In this document: piece by piece, positions 16,551 to 25,254 of the stretch
How the letters are laid out: each line of letters starts with the position of its first letter
How positions within the stretch are numbered: position 1 is the first letter of the stretch
Source: Parapedobacter sp042666505
GTDB lineage: Bacteria > Bacteroidota > Bacteroidia > Sphingobacteriales > Sphingobacteriaceae
Assembly: GCF_042666505.1 (NCBI RefSeq)
Contig: NZ_JBHTDN010000002.1
Location: 124,001 to 188,000, forward strand
Length of the DNA: 64,000 nucleotides
Reading direction: 5' to 3'
The notes under the pieces: model-generated
The model's database searches: none
Seen by the model: only the letters and a program-made list of their open reading frames with translations
Told to the model about the DNA's origin: nothing
Made by a program: the position numbers and the translations under genes

Positions 16551-17261
16551 TTATTTCCCTTTGCCCTGTGCCATTACTTTCACGGTTTGCAGAATGATAT
16601 CCATATCGGTCTTCAAACTCATCGTCTCCAAGTAATCCAGATCGTAGGTAACCCGCTCGCACATCTGATTAACGTTTTCCGCATACCCATAGTACACCTG
16701 ACCGATGGACGTAATACCCGGCTTAAGGCGGAAAAGCTGCATATATTCCGGTTTACGTTCTTTAATTTCATCAATAAAATGCCTGCGCTCGGGACGAGGT
16801 CCGACAATGGCCATGTCACCCTTCAAAACATTCCAGAATTGAGGCAATTCGTCAAGATGGGTTTTTCGCATGAACTTTCCCCACTTCGTAATACGGGGAT
16901 CATCGTCCGACGCCAACTGCGGGCCGGCCTTCTCGGCGTCTACCCGCATGCTTCGGAATTTATAGATATAAAACGGCTTCTGATCTTTGCCTATTCGCTC
17001 CTGCTTATAAAGCACGGGGCCGGCCGATGTAACTTTCGTAATCAGTGCCAATAAGGCATAGACCGGCATCCCAATGAGGATTACCAAAGTCGAAAATACG
17101 ATATCGAACACGCGTTTAAGAAAGATCGTTTCCTGGTAAACCAACAATTTCCTTTTCACCGCCTGCAGATCGATCCGAAAGGACGGCTGGTAGGTTATCA
17201 GTTCATATAAACTGTTATCAACGTTATAAGCAACCTGCTGTATTTGAGTTTCTCTAATCAT
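16551..17261 (-). CDS. Bacterial sugar transferase (initiating polyprenyl-phosphate glycosyl-1-phosphate transferase)
   Basis: Monotopic phosphoglycosyl transferase of 236 residues that loads the first sugar-1-phosphate onto undecaprenyl phosphate. The catalytic region starts KRVFDIVFSTLVILIGMPVY (reentrant membrane helix, about residues 49-75). It then shows the family signatures KQERIGKDQKPFYIYKFRSM, the acidic Asp-Glu-Leu-Pro of THLDELPQFWNVLKG, and VGPRPERRHF with LKPGITSIGQV. It lacks the long multi-TM N-terminal half of WbaP-type enzymes, so it is the small PglC/WecP-like form with a 45-residue leader. It is 141 bp downstream of the GT2 gene and completes the polysaccharide locus. Confidence 0.95.
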   Translation of the reverse strand: MIRETQIQQVAYNVDNSLYELITYQPSFRIDLQAVKRKLLVYQETIFLKRVFDIVFSTLVILIGMPVYALLALITKVTSAGPVLYKQERIGKDQKPFYIYKFRSMRVDAEKAGPQLASDDDPRITKWGKFMRKTHLDELPQFWNVLKGDMAIVGPRPERRHFIDEIKERKPEYMQLFRLKPGITSIGQVYYGYAENVNQMCERVTYDLDYLETMSLKTDMDIILQTVKVMAQGKGK

Positions 17262-17402
17262 GACATTTCACACTTAATCAACATCGATATAAATACCAAT
17301 TAAGTGCCATACTCAAAAAAGCAGCTTATATGCGGCCAACACCCATTAAAGGGGCTAAATACTCAAAAAAACGATTGGGGAAGTGGGGAAAAATTCCACA
17401 AA

Positions 17403-18329
17403 TTAGGGTAGCCGCCGGGCGGTCTTCCAGTACGACTTATACATGGAAAAAGCCCTGCGCAACCGGACGGGCAGCGATCGGTAGGCCAGTCCTAACCGAT
17501 ACCCCAACCATTTGGCCATAAACGAACAACCGACTTTGGGTAGCACCCAGGGGTTCCGGCGTGCCACATAGCTTATTTCCGATCTCGCATACTTCACGCC
17601 TTCGCCATAGGCATGACCAAAGGATTCAAAGATCCATCGGTTATCACTGTGAAAGACGCCTATGTCAAAATACCGCTCGAACTCCTCGCGGAGACTGTAT
17701 GCGTGGGAATGGTGGACGCAGGCATCGCCCACATAGGCCATTTTCCATCCGTTCAATAGCAACTTTCCAGCGACAATGACGTCTTCACCCATAATCGTAC
17801 CTCGGGGGAAACCTCCCACCCCTTCAAAAGCACTACGGCGGTAGGCCGCGAACGAGTTCGAGCACGAAATTGTTTTAATACCGTAGGTATCGGCGTCGGC
17901 CAAACTCCGGATCTGGGTTTGGGGAGGATAATTGAATAAACGGGCGTGTGCTTCCATGAGCGTAGCTCCCTTGTGCGGAAGCTGTCGGCCATAGGCCATC
18001 CCAATTTCCGGATCATCAAATGCCCGTATGATGTTCAGAAGGGTCGATTCATTGGCTGGAATGGCATCCTGGGTCAAAAAGATGTAAATATCTGCCTGCG
18101 GATACGTATCGATGGCCAATTGGCGGGTGCCGCCGTGATCAAATTCGTTGCTTCCCAAGCCCATCACTTTGAAGCCGTGGGCCTGAGCGGCTTCCGCTGT
18201 GCCGTCTGTGGAACCGGAATCGATCACCACGCGCTCAGCTATGGACGCATTCTGCCCGGCCAGCGCATCCAGCAATGCGACAAAGAGGCTGCCTCCATTG
18301 AGGGTAGGTATGTATACATTTGCCTTCAT
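17403..18329 (-). CDS. Glycosyltransferase family 2 (rhamnosyltransferase-like)
   Basis: GT-A fold enzyme of 308 residues. The nucleotide-sugar region has VIDSGSTDGT near residue 37 and the donor-binding acidic motif in FLTQDAIP near residue 87. GEDVIVAGKLLLNGWKMAYV is the acceptor-side Glu-Asp motif seen in rhamnosyltransferases of the RfbF kind. No membrane helix. Its ATG overlaps the stop of the beta-helix gene by one base (TAATG), indicating coupled translation in the operon. The sugar transferred cannot be inferred. Confidence 0.92.
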   Translation of the reverse strand: MKANVYIPTLNGGSLFVALLDALAGQNASIAERVVIDSGSTDGTAEAAQAHGFKVMGLGSNEFDHGGTRQLAIDTYPQADIYIFLTQDAIPANESTLLNIIRAFDDPEIGMAYGRQLPHKGATLMEAHARLFNYPPQTQIRSLADADTYGIKTISCSNSFAAYRRSAFEGVGGFPRGTIMGEDVIVAGKLLLNGWKMAYVGDACVHHSHAYSLREEFERYFDIGVFHSDNRWIFESFGHAYGEGVKYARSEISYVARRNPWVLPKVGCSFMAKWLGYRLGLAYRSLPVRLRRAFSMYKSYWKTARRLP

Positions 18330-19873
18330 TATTGCGCTTCCATCGCGACGTGTTCGCGGATGCGGTTTTTGTTTATTTTGATATTCGGAGGTTTGAAATC
18401 ATGGATCCAGGTGCCACCGGATGTGACGAAATTACTATCTATGCGCACGTTAAGGGCCGTTTTCCGTACCGTAATGGCAGCATTTCGCTCGTTGAAGATG
18501 TGGTTTCCGAGCAACGATATGCTGTTCGCCTTTACCAACAGCAATGCCCCCGCCTCATGCCCGCTTTTCAGGCGGTTGCCCTCGAACTTCAGATTCCCCA
18601 CCAAATTAACATTGACCGGTCCGCTGTTTATGTGATTCTCTATGACATTCAATGAGTCAATACGGATATCATTGGGCAACATGATACTACCGATTCGACT
18701 GTGCCTGATGTCCAACACTCTCCCGTTTGCATTGGCCAATAGGCGGAGGGTATGAAAGGAATTTCCCTCCATCCGTATGCGCTCCCATTGTCCAACCAAT
18801 TCGAATGCACCATCGGTGACGTTCCGGTTGGCGGTAATCTCTCCGCAGCCTTCGATGTAGAGTGCAGGACGGTTGTTACCAAAAGCCCGATTCCCGCTGA
18901 GCGTCACGCCTGATATGCCGATCAGTGTGCCGATACCGGAGCCATCGGGTGTAGACTCACCCTTCACGAAGCCATTATTTTTGCTGGAATTACCCGCTAT
19001 GAGCGCATTGATTTTGACTACCTGTCCATGTGCGCGGTTATTGATGTCAACAGCATCGGCGGCATTGTATTCCAGCCTGTTGTTGGTAATGCGGTAATTC
19101 GTGACCCGCTCGGCGGTATTAAAGGCCACCTGAATGCCACTCATTCCGTTATGATGGATGTAGTTTCCGTCGATTTCGACATCTCCGCTGTCGTGTATGA
19201 AAATGCCATTTTCGCCATTATGATGAAAGTGATTGCCGGAAATCGTTATGCCTTGACTTGACAACACCCGCACAGCGGTCCCCGGATGATACGTTCTAGT
19301 GGATTCGCGGGCACCCCCATACCGGGTAATAGTCGAGCCCACTACGCGCGAAGCTGAACAGTTATACCACAATACCGCCGGAAAGGAACGGCTGTTGGTA
19401 GAGTCGCCCGTTAACTGGCTACCCGCAATGGTTAAATTGCTGCATTGCGACGCATAGATGGCTTCATTGACCGTTTCCGCCCGGAAGGAAAGGTACACAT
19501 TGGATATGCGATGTGCACGGAAAAGCGGGGCATCCGAGTGTTGCTTTTCCACGGCGAAGTGTGCCGACAACTCCTTGGGTTGCTTCAGCAATCCATCAGC
19601 CACCAAATGAACATTGGACACCAATCGGATGGTACGCACAAGGTACGTTCCTTTGGGTATATATACGGTATCTCCTATCGACGCGCTATCCAATACCGCT
19701 TGTATGAAACGACTGTCATCGGTCTTACCATCGCCCTTTGCACCATACTCCTTTACGTTGATGCGACGCGCCGTAGTCTCGGCACCTACTTGCTGGTTTA
19801 CACGAACGCCACAAGCAACCGTCATCAAGCTACCAGCGATCCAGACGATTTCACGTAATTTAATCCGTTTCAT
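18329..19873 (-). CDS. Right-handed parallel beta-helix lipoprotein (pectate-lyase-3-like)
   Basis: Exported lipoprotein of 514 residues; the lipobox TVAC puts the lipidated Cys near residue 22. The segment INVKEYGAKGDGKTDDSRFIQ with VYIPKGTYLV is the N-terminal signature of the Pectate_lyase_3/GH28-like fold. It is followed by many parallel beta-helix repeats rich in Asn and Gly (ISGNHFHHNGENGIFIHDSG, GNYIHHNGMSGIQV). Folds of this kind include polysaccharide lyases, epimerases such as AlgG, and tailspike-like hydrolases. It overlaps glycosyltransferase genes at both ends (14 bp and 1 bp), so it is co-translated with cytoplasmic enzymes. A role in trimming, epimerising or guiding the exported polymer is inferred. 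Confidence 0.88.
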   Translation of the reverse strand: MKRIKLREIVWIAGSLMTVACGVRVNQQVGAETTARRINVKEYGAKGDGKTDDSRFIQAVLDSASIGDTVYIPKGTYLVRTIRLVSNVHLVADGLLKQPKELSAHFAVEKQHSDAPLFRAHRISNVYLSFRAETVNEAIYASQCSNLTIAGSQLTGDSTNSRSFPAVLWYNCSASRVVGSTITRYGGARESTRTYHPGTAVRVLSSQGITISGNHFHHNGENGIFIHDSGDVEIDGNYIHHNGMSGIQVAFNTAERVTNYRITNNRLEYNAADAVDINNRAHGQVVKINALIAGNSSKNNGFVKGESTPDGSGIGTLIGISGVTLSGNRAFGNNRPALYIEGCGEITANRNVTDGAFELVGQWERIRMEGNSFHTLRLLANANGRVLDIRHSRIGSIMLPNDIRIDSLNVIENHINSGPVNVNLVGNLKFEGNRLKSGHEAGALLLVKANSISLLGNHIFNERNAAITVRKTALNVRIDSNFVTSGGTWIHDFKPPNIKINKNRIREHVAMEAQ

Positions 19874-20870
19874 TACTTCTTTCGTTATCCATTATCACCT
19901 TCCAGGTATTTGCAGCGGTGCGATCCCAGGTAAACTGTGCTGACCGCTGTTTTCCTTTCTGCTGAAACTCCCGATAGCTATCCGCGTCATTTACCAACGT
20001 TTCGATACCGGCTTTGATGGCGTCCACATCGTGCGGATCTACACAAAGCGCGGCATGGTCTGCAATTTCGGGCAACGAGCCCGCCGTGGACGTTAACACC
20101 GGTGTGCCGGATGCCATCGATTCGATAACCGGTAGCCCGAAACCTTCCATCAGCGAAACGAAGAGCGTAGCATACGCCCCTTTATAAAGCTTAGGAAGCT
20201 CCGTTTCAGGGATTCGCCCCAAAAAACGGACCCGCTTTTCAATACCCAGTTGCGCAATCAATGCACATAGCGGCTCATCTCCGTGGCCAGAAAGAAAACA
20301 CATAAAATCTGAAGGAATATCTGCGCGGGCGAAAGCGGTAAGCATCGCCGGTATGTTCTTGTTCTTACGCCGATTGCCGACATATAAAAAATACGGCCTT
20401 TCTGATTGAAAGACCTCTTCATTTTTCCGATACACCTCATCCACGCCGTTATAGATCACCGTGATCAGCCGCTCGTCAATTCCGAGCAACTCGACCAGCT
20501 GCTTTTTGCTGAAATGTGACACGGTGATAATCTGTTGAGCCTTTCTCGCCAACCGGGCAATTACCTGCTGGTAATACAGGCGATGCCAAGTGGTATAGTA
20601 AAAAAGATGCATTAAGTCGTGGATGGTAAATACAAACGGTATGCGGCTCTGAAACGGCGGCATAAACGAAGGGCTGTAAAAGACATCGGCATTACTTTTC
20701 CGGATTTCCTGCGCCAGCATCCATGGCGTCAAGAGGCTGCCCAGCCGCATGTCGCTTTGTATGAAAGCCAGGGAGATCTCGGCAGGCGCCCGTCCCATCA
20801 CCTCCCGGAACAATTTACCGATGCCGGTATCACCCGCCCACCGGCCATCAATCAACACACGAAGATTCAT
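19860..20870 (-). CDS. Glycosyltransferase family 4
   Basis: GT-B fold retaining glycosyltransferase of 336 residues (Glycos_transf_1). The N-terminal acceptor domain contains PFVFTIHDLMHLFYY. The C-terminal donor domain has YFLYVGNRRKNKNIPAML and the E-x7-E motif in SLMEGFGLPVIESMASGTPV. The ATG at 20870 (MNLRVLIDGRW) overlaps the stop of the polymerase gene by four bases (ATGA), which favours it over an ATG five codons upstream. Middle of the polysaccharide operon; probably a mannosyl- or similar transferase. Confidence 0.93.
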   Translation of the reverse strand: MNLRVLIDGRWAGDTGIGKLFREVMGRAPAEISLAFIQSDMRLGSLLTPWMLAQEIRKSNADVFYSPSFMPPFQSRIPFVFTIHDLMHLFYYTTWHRLYYQQVIARLARKAQQIITVSHFSKKQLVELLGIDERLITVIYNGVDEVYRKNEEVFQSERPYFLYVGNRRKNKNIPAMLTAFARADIPSDFMCFLSGHGDEPLCALIAQLGIEKRVRFLGRIPETELPKLYKGAYATLFVSLMEGFGLPVIESMASGTPVLTSTAGSLPEIADHAALCVDPHDVDAIKAGIETLVNDADSYREFQQKGKQRSAQFTWDRTAANTWKVIMDNERSNETD

Positions 20871-22057
20871 AGGCCAATCCTCCACCGCAAACGCTCAATG
20901 CCCGCCGGGTAGCTGCTCCCCAGCAGAAACACCAGCATCAAGTATAAGACAATATCGTTATCATACCCTGAATACAAAATCAACAGTATGGCCAGCAACG
21001 GCAGGAAAGCCACCCACCAAAAGCCGCTGTTTCTCCGCTCATGCATACAGAATCGGTAGAAATAAAACAGAAACGCTGCATACGACACCAATCCAACGAT
21101 TCCAAAATCCAGGTAACAATTGAAAAACGTATTATGGATGTGCGGTTCGCCATGGTAAAAATCCGCATAACGGCTAAGAAAGTCGCCTCCGCTCATAAAG
21201 CCATCTCCCAACGGAGAAATAGCCGTGAAATGTTGGAAGAAGGCTTTCCAATACACCAACCGGACTCCCATGCCATCATTGGATGCCAGGATACTCTCGA
21301 TGCGAATCACCCTTTCGGCCAAAAAGGGAATGGCGATCAAGGCCAATGCACTTAATACCACCCGCCAACGGACGGTTGTCCCCGCCCATAGAAGGCAGAA
21401 AATCCCGAGAAACAGCGCCACCATAGGCGTGCGCGACAACGATAGCCAAGCCAGCGCCGATACCAAAAGGATACGCCATACCACCAGTTTCCCGTTTTGC
21501 ACAACCGGCAGCAGTACATAGACAAATCCAAGCAATGCAATGCGTGCACCGAACATGTTCTTATCGGCTAATCCCCAAAAGTAATCAGCTTCCTGATATA
21601 ACGCGCTGCCGTGTGCCGAACTCGGCACCCCTCCCAGCCAGCGGAACCCGGCGGCCTGGTGGTATAGCAGCAACTGAAGCAAGGTAAGTCCAAGTACCAC
21701 ATGCAGCGTGATGTCGACCCACCGCAATAGCCGGGTGTTGTCGCGTTGAGACAACCACCCTACAGCGAAATAGAGGTAGCCAAAATTGATAGGTAATTTA
21801 AGGAAGTTCGCCACCTGCCGTCCGTCTTCAGGCAGTTGAATCAGAAAGATGAGTGAAGCATACCCCGTAAATATCAACAAAAACCACACCCAGTAATGCC
21901 GAAGCAGAACCGGTGTATTCAGGAAGTAACACAAGGAAGCCAGCGCAAATAGCAACGGGTAAATTTTAATGGGCAGGAAAACCGACACCAACGCAAGGCA
22001 AAATAACACCTCGCATACTGTGTCCTTATAACCTGCAAGGGCATTATGCATCTGCAT
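20867..22057 (-). CDS. O-antigen/exopolysaccharide polymerase-like membrane protein (Wzy/O-antigen ligase family)
   Basis: Polytopic inner-membrane protein of about 396 residues with 10 or more hydrophobic helices. A large periplasmic loop contains HFTAISPLGDGFMSGGDFLS and HGEPHIHNTFFNCYLDFGIVG, the His-x-x-x-N pattern common to the O-antigen ligase/Wzy superfamily. It should polymerise lipid-linked repeat units flipped by the Wzx-like protein encoded at 25247. ATG at 22057 (MQMHN) or 22051 overlaps the upstream gene by 14 or 8 bases; an ATG at 22090 would give a hydrophilic extension that I consider less likely. Ligase activity cannot be excluded. Confidence 0.88.
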   Translation of the reverse strand: MQMHNALAGYKDTVCEVLFCLALVSVFLPIKIYPLLFALASLCYFLNTPVLLRHYWVWFLLIFTGYASLIFLIQLPEDGRQVANFLKLPINFGYLYFAVGWLSQRDNTRLLRWVDITLHVVLGLTLLQLLLYHQAAGFRWLGGVPSSAHGSALYQEADYFWGLADKNMFGARIALLGFVYVLLPVVQNGKLVVWRILLVSALAWLSLSRTPMVALFLGIFCLLWAGTTVRWRVVLSALALIAIPFLAERVIRIESILASNDGMGVRLVYWKAFFQHFTAISPLGDGFMSGGDFLSRYADFYHGEPHIHNTFFNCYLDFGIVGLVSYAAFLFYFYRFCMHERRNSGFWWVAFLPLLAILLILYSGYDNDIVLYLMLVFLLGSSYPAGIERLRWRIGL

Positions 22058-23249
22058 GATGTTTTGTCGTTGTTTGCAGCACATGTTCATATTCCATTAC
22101 CATACGTTCAATACTGAGGTATTTGCCGACGGAGGATCTCGCTGCCCCAGCCAACCGATTATAAAGCGTTACATCGCGCCACAATGTGACGAGTGCATCG
22201 CCAAGGGAATCCGGCTGATCCGGATTGCACAGGATTCCATTCACGCCATCGTTTACGGTCTCCCGCAAACCTCCCCGGTTGCTTGCGATTACCGGCAAAT
22301 TATTTGCCAAACCTTCTACGGCGACCATGCCCAACGGCTCCTCCCAGATGGACGGAACGGCCAGTACGTCAATCGTTGCGTAAAAATCGCTAGCACTTAC
22401 GTACCCGACAAACTCGATACGTTCATTATTCCCGGCCAACTTCCGGAAATGCGCCAGATCTTCCTCCTTGCCACGCCCGGCGATGCGCAGGTGGCCTTCG
22501 ATACCCGAAGCGTTAAATTGGCGGATGAGCCATTCTACCCCTTTCGCAACCGATAAGGTACCGATATAGCCTACGGTGAGCGATTGCCCTTCCTCCCGTA
22601 TCCGCGGGTGGCTCACGGCCGGAATATTCCGTGCGTTGTTCACCACGTAGTGGGGAACCCGCTGGAAATACCCCTGTGCATCAAATCGGTCCAATATGCT
22701 CTGGCTGATGCCCACCACCGCGTTTACGCTGCCGGACCGGCGTTTATGTTTTCGGCGCAACCACCTTTTCAAAAAGCCCTGAGTCTCTCCCGGTCGGCCG
22801 GGGTTAAACAGGGTACTATCCGGACTTAGCAAATACATGTCATGCAATACCTGTACGATCGGAATGCCGGCTTTGTGGATTTCATCCCAAGCGGAAATAG
22901 ACCATCCGACCAGATTGTGGCACGAGACAATCGCAGGTTTTTCCTTTTCGAGCACCTCCCTGACATATCGGCGCATAGCCGGATTATATGCATCACGCAA
23001 ATGCCAGAAGAGCCTGCGGAACGCCGGGGGCCTTTCTTGGGTAAACGGCCAATAGCCGTTCCGAAGACCGGCGCGGTACACCTTTACCCCGTCCACCCAA
23101 TCAACGTTCAGTCCCGCTTCGGGCACCATACTTAACACCGCCACTTCATGTCCCTTGGCTTGCATGCCTTCGACAATGAGCTTGAGGGAGATTTCGGCGC
23201 CACCCGCTATATAGGGAGAATACAACGCGTTGATATATAAAATTTTCAT
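22044..23249 (-). CDS. Glycosyltransferase family 4
   Basis: GT-B enzyme of 401 residues. The N-terminal domain begins with the Gly-rich loop NALYSPYIAGGAEISLK. The C-terminal domain has GYIGTLSVAKGVEWLI and the E-x7-E motif in EEPLGMVAVEGLANNLPV. Cytoplasmic or membrane-associated; it adds a sugar to the lipid-linked repeat unit. Its ATG overlaps the stop of the upstream glycosyltransferase gene by four bases. Confidence 0.94.
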   Translation of the reverse strand: MKILYINALYSPYIAGGAEISLKLIVEGMQAKGHEVAVLSMVPEAGLNVDWVDGVKVYRAGLRNGYWPFTQERPPAFRRLFWHLRDAYNPAMRRYVREVLEKEKPAIVSCHNLVGWSISAWDEIHKAGIPIVQVLHDMYLLSPDSTLFNPGRPGETQGFLKRWLRRKHKRRSGSVNAVVGISQSILDRFDAQGYFQRVPHYVVNNARNIPAVSHPRIREEGQSLTVGYIGTLSVAKGVEWLIRQFNASGIEGHLRIAGRGKEEDLAHFRKLAGNNERIEFVGYVSASDFYATIDVLAVPSIWEEPLGMVAVEGLANNLPVIASNRGGLRETVNDGVNGILCNPDQPDSLGDALVTLWRDVTLYNRLAGAARSSVGKYLSIERMVMEYEHVLQTTTKHHADA

Positions 23250-24298
23250 AGACGATACACGTGATTATCCAAGATTTCCCCCACTCGTTGCAACGCGTAT
23301 TGATCAGCCATATAGGTATACAGTCGCTGCCCCATCCCTGCCAATGCGACTGGATCACGATGCTTTAACGCCACCGCACGCGCAATTTGCGCGCTTAATG
23401 CTTCGCGATGCTGTTCTTGGGTTTCATACCGGTAATGAAACGTATCGCCCATATGCGGCCCCAAATCTGAAATCGTACCAATTTCGGGACAAATTACCGT
23501 CTTTTGATACGAAAAGGCCAGAATGGCGGTGCCGGAATTAAGGCTGCTGGACAAGTCGTAAGGCAGTACGACGACATCGACTTTCCCCAGCAAAGCGGCG
23601 ATTTCGGTATCGGGGACGAAATAGGGTAGCCATACTACATTGCTTGCATGCGCTGCTCGATCAGAAATTTCCTTTTGATAGGCTTCGTCAACTGCTTTCC
23701 CGGCGATCGTCAGCCGCACGGAATCGCCGAATGTGTGTACCACGTCGATGAGCAGCTCCAGGTTTTTATAGGGCTTTACCATACCGATAAAAAGCAGCTC
23801 CAACCGTCGGCCTTCGCGCTGTGGCACCTGGCGTATCCCTCCATACACTCCAATAAAATTGGGATGCGGTACGTAAACCGCCTTCCGCAACGCTTTTGGA
23901 CCATAAGCCGCGAGGACCTCTTCGGATTGCCCGCTGTGAATGACAATGCGATGCGACCAGCGCATCAGCAACCGAGTAAGACTCCGGCTGAAAAAGGACA
24001 ACCGTCTTTCATGCGAAACCCGATTATGCATTGTCCAGATCAGCGTCTTTCCGCTCCAATGTATGACGATCAGCACCAATAGCTTACGAATAAAGCTTCG
24101 TAATGCCACAAAAAAGCTGCTATCGTCGATATTCTCAAACCAATTCAGGTGGATCAATTTGATTGCAGAAAAATGCTTCCGGCTCGAAAAAATTGTATCC
24201 AAGGGATGGATGCGGTAGCGTTTTGCACGCAGCTCTCCAACCACTAACTGGATGTATTGGTTTTCATCATTGACAGGCGGATTGAAAATAATATCCAT
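23246..24298 (-). CDS. Glycosyltransferase, GT-B fold, divergent (GT4-like)
   Basis: Enzyme of 350 residues with a GT-B layout: the N-terminal domain contains IHLNWFENIDDSS and TLIWTMHNRVSHE. The C-terminal domain has LLFIGMVKPYKNLELLIDV, typical of GT4 donor domains. The usual E-x7-E motif is not recognisable; the equivalent region reads SLNSGTAILAFSYQKTVICP. This resembles the GumK/beta-mannosyltransferase-like branch rather than standard GT4. In the operon it starts 8 bp after the GT2 gene. The reaction is not known. Confidence 0.85.
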   Translation of the reverse strand: MDIIFNPPVNDENQYIQLVVGELRAKRYRIHPLDTIFSSRKHFSAIKLIHLNWFENIDDSSFFVALRSFIRKLLVLIVIHWSGKTLIWTMHNRVSHERRLSFFSRSLTRLLMRWSHRIVIHSGQSEEVLAAYGPKALRKAVYVPHPNFIGVYGGIRQVPQREGRRLELLFIGMVKPYKNLELLIDVVHTFGDSVRLTIAGKAVDEAYQKEISDRAAHASNVVWLPYFVPDTEIAALLGKVDVVVLPYDLSSSLNSGTAILAFSYQKTVICPEIGTISDLGPHMGDTFHYRYETQEQHREALSAQIARAVALKHRDPVALAGMGQRLYTYMADQYALQRVGEILDNHVYRL

Positions 24299-24306
24299 CG
24301 GATCTA

Positions 24307-25254
24307 TTAATTCGATAATCTTTTTGCTAATCCCCGCGATTTGATAGCGGCGGCCAGGGTATCGACGAAGCTAAGTCCAAACGTTTTACGGTGTTTGTAC
24401 CACATCCAAAATTTAGCCTGCCCGTTTGAGCGCATGGATAACGCCATGGTATACCGTTTCCGATCCCGCATGAGTTGCTCCTGTTGCCTTACCAAGGCGC
24501 GGTAAACCACCTTTTCCGTGTCATGAGGCACGTGGTTCTCCAAAAAATCGCGCAACCACTGTGCATATTGCATATTCGCACGCATTTTCTCCAGATCGTT
24601 GCCGGACGATGTGATCGAAAGATCATTGCTGCGATAGTTAAATACCGGCCTATTGGTGTGGGCAACGCCTTTTTCCGCACAGGCGAGGTAAGCCGTAATA
24701 TCATCGGATCCCCAAGCAAGCGGCATGGAATAAAAGCCCCCTTTGTCGCGCAATGCAGCGGTGCGGTATACAAAATCGGAGATGTACTGAGACCGCCATT
24801 GGTTAAGACGGTGCCAGATGTGATCGCAGACCCGTTCGTACGTTGGACAGGCTGGCGTCAGTTGAAGCGGTTCGCCCCGGTCGTTAATAACCACACTTCG
24901 GCAATGGTATACATCCAAGTCCGGATAATCGCGAATTAACCGCGCGAATTCATCCAAATAATCCGGTTCCAAGCGATCGTCATCGCCCATCATCACGAGG
25001 TATTCCCCTTGCGCCAGCGCCAGGCATTTATTCCAATTGGCGGTAAGCTGCACAGCACCAACATTACGTTCGTTTTCATAATACCGGATCCGGGCGTCGT
25101 TAAACGTTGTTACGATTTGCCTTACCGGCTCCGGTGAACAGTCGTTTAACACAATCAATTCAAAATCGGCAAGCGACTGTGCGAGGATGCTTTGCATACA
25201 CTCCGCCAAGAAGCGGCTCTTGTAGGCCGGAATACAAACCGAAAATTTAGGCAT
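24307..25254 (-). CDS. Glycosyltransferase family 2
   Basis: GT-A enzyme of 315 residues. It begins KFSVCIPAYKSRFLAECMQS, then LIVLNDCSPEP, and has the metal-binding acidic motif in YLVMMGDDDRLEPDY (about residues 90-104). WGSDDITAYLACAEKG is the downstream acidic motif. It overlaps the flippase gene by eight bases, so it is translated in the same operon. It adds one sugar of the repeat unit; the donor is unknown. Confidence 0.94.
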   Translation of the reverse strand: MPKFSVCIPAYKSRFLAECMQSILAQSLADFELIVLNDCSPEPVRQIVTTFNDARIRYYENERNVGAVQLTANWNKCLALAQGEYLVMMGDDDRLEPDYLDEFARLIRDYPDLDVYHCRSVVINDRGEPLQLTPACPTYERVCDHIWHRLNQWRSQYISDFVYRTAALRDKGGFYSMPLAWGSDDITAYLACAEKGVAHTNRPVFNYRSNDLSITSSGNDLEKMRANMQYAQWLRDFLENHVPHDTEKVVYRALVRQQEQLMRDRKRYTMALSMRSNGQAKFWMWYKHRKTFGLSFVDTLAAAIKSRGLAKRLSN

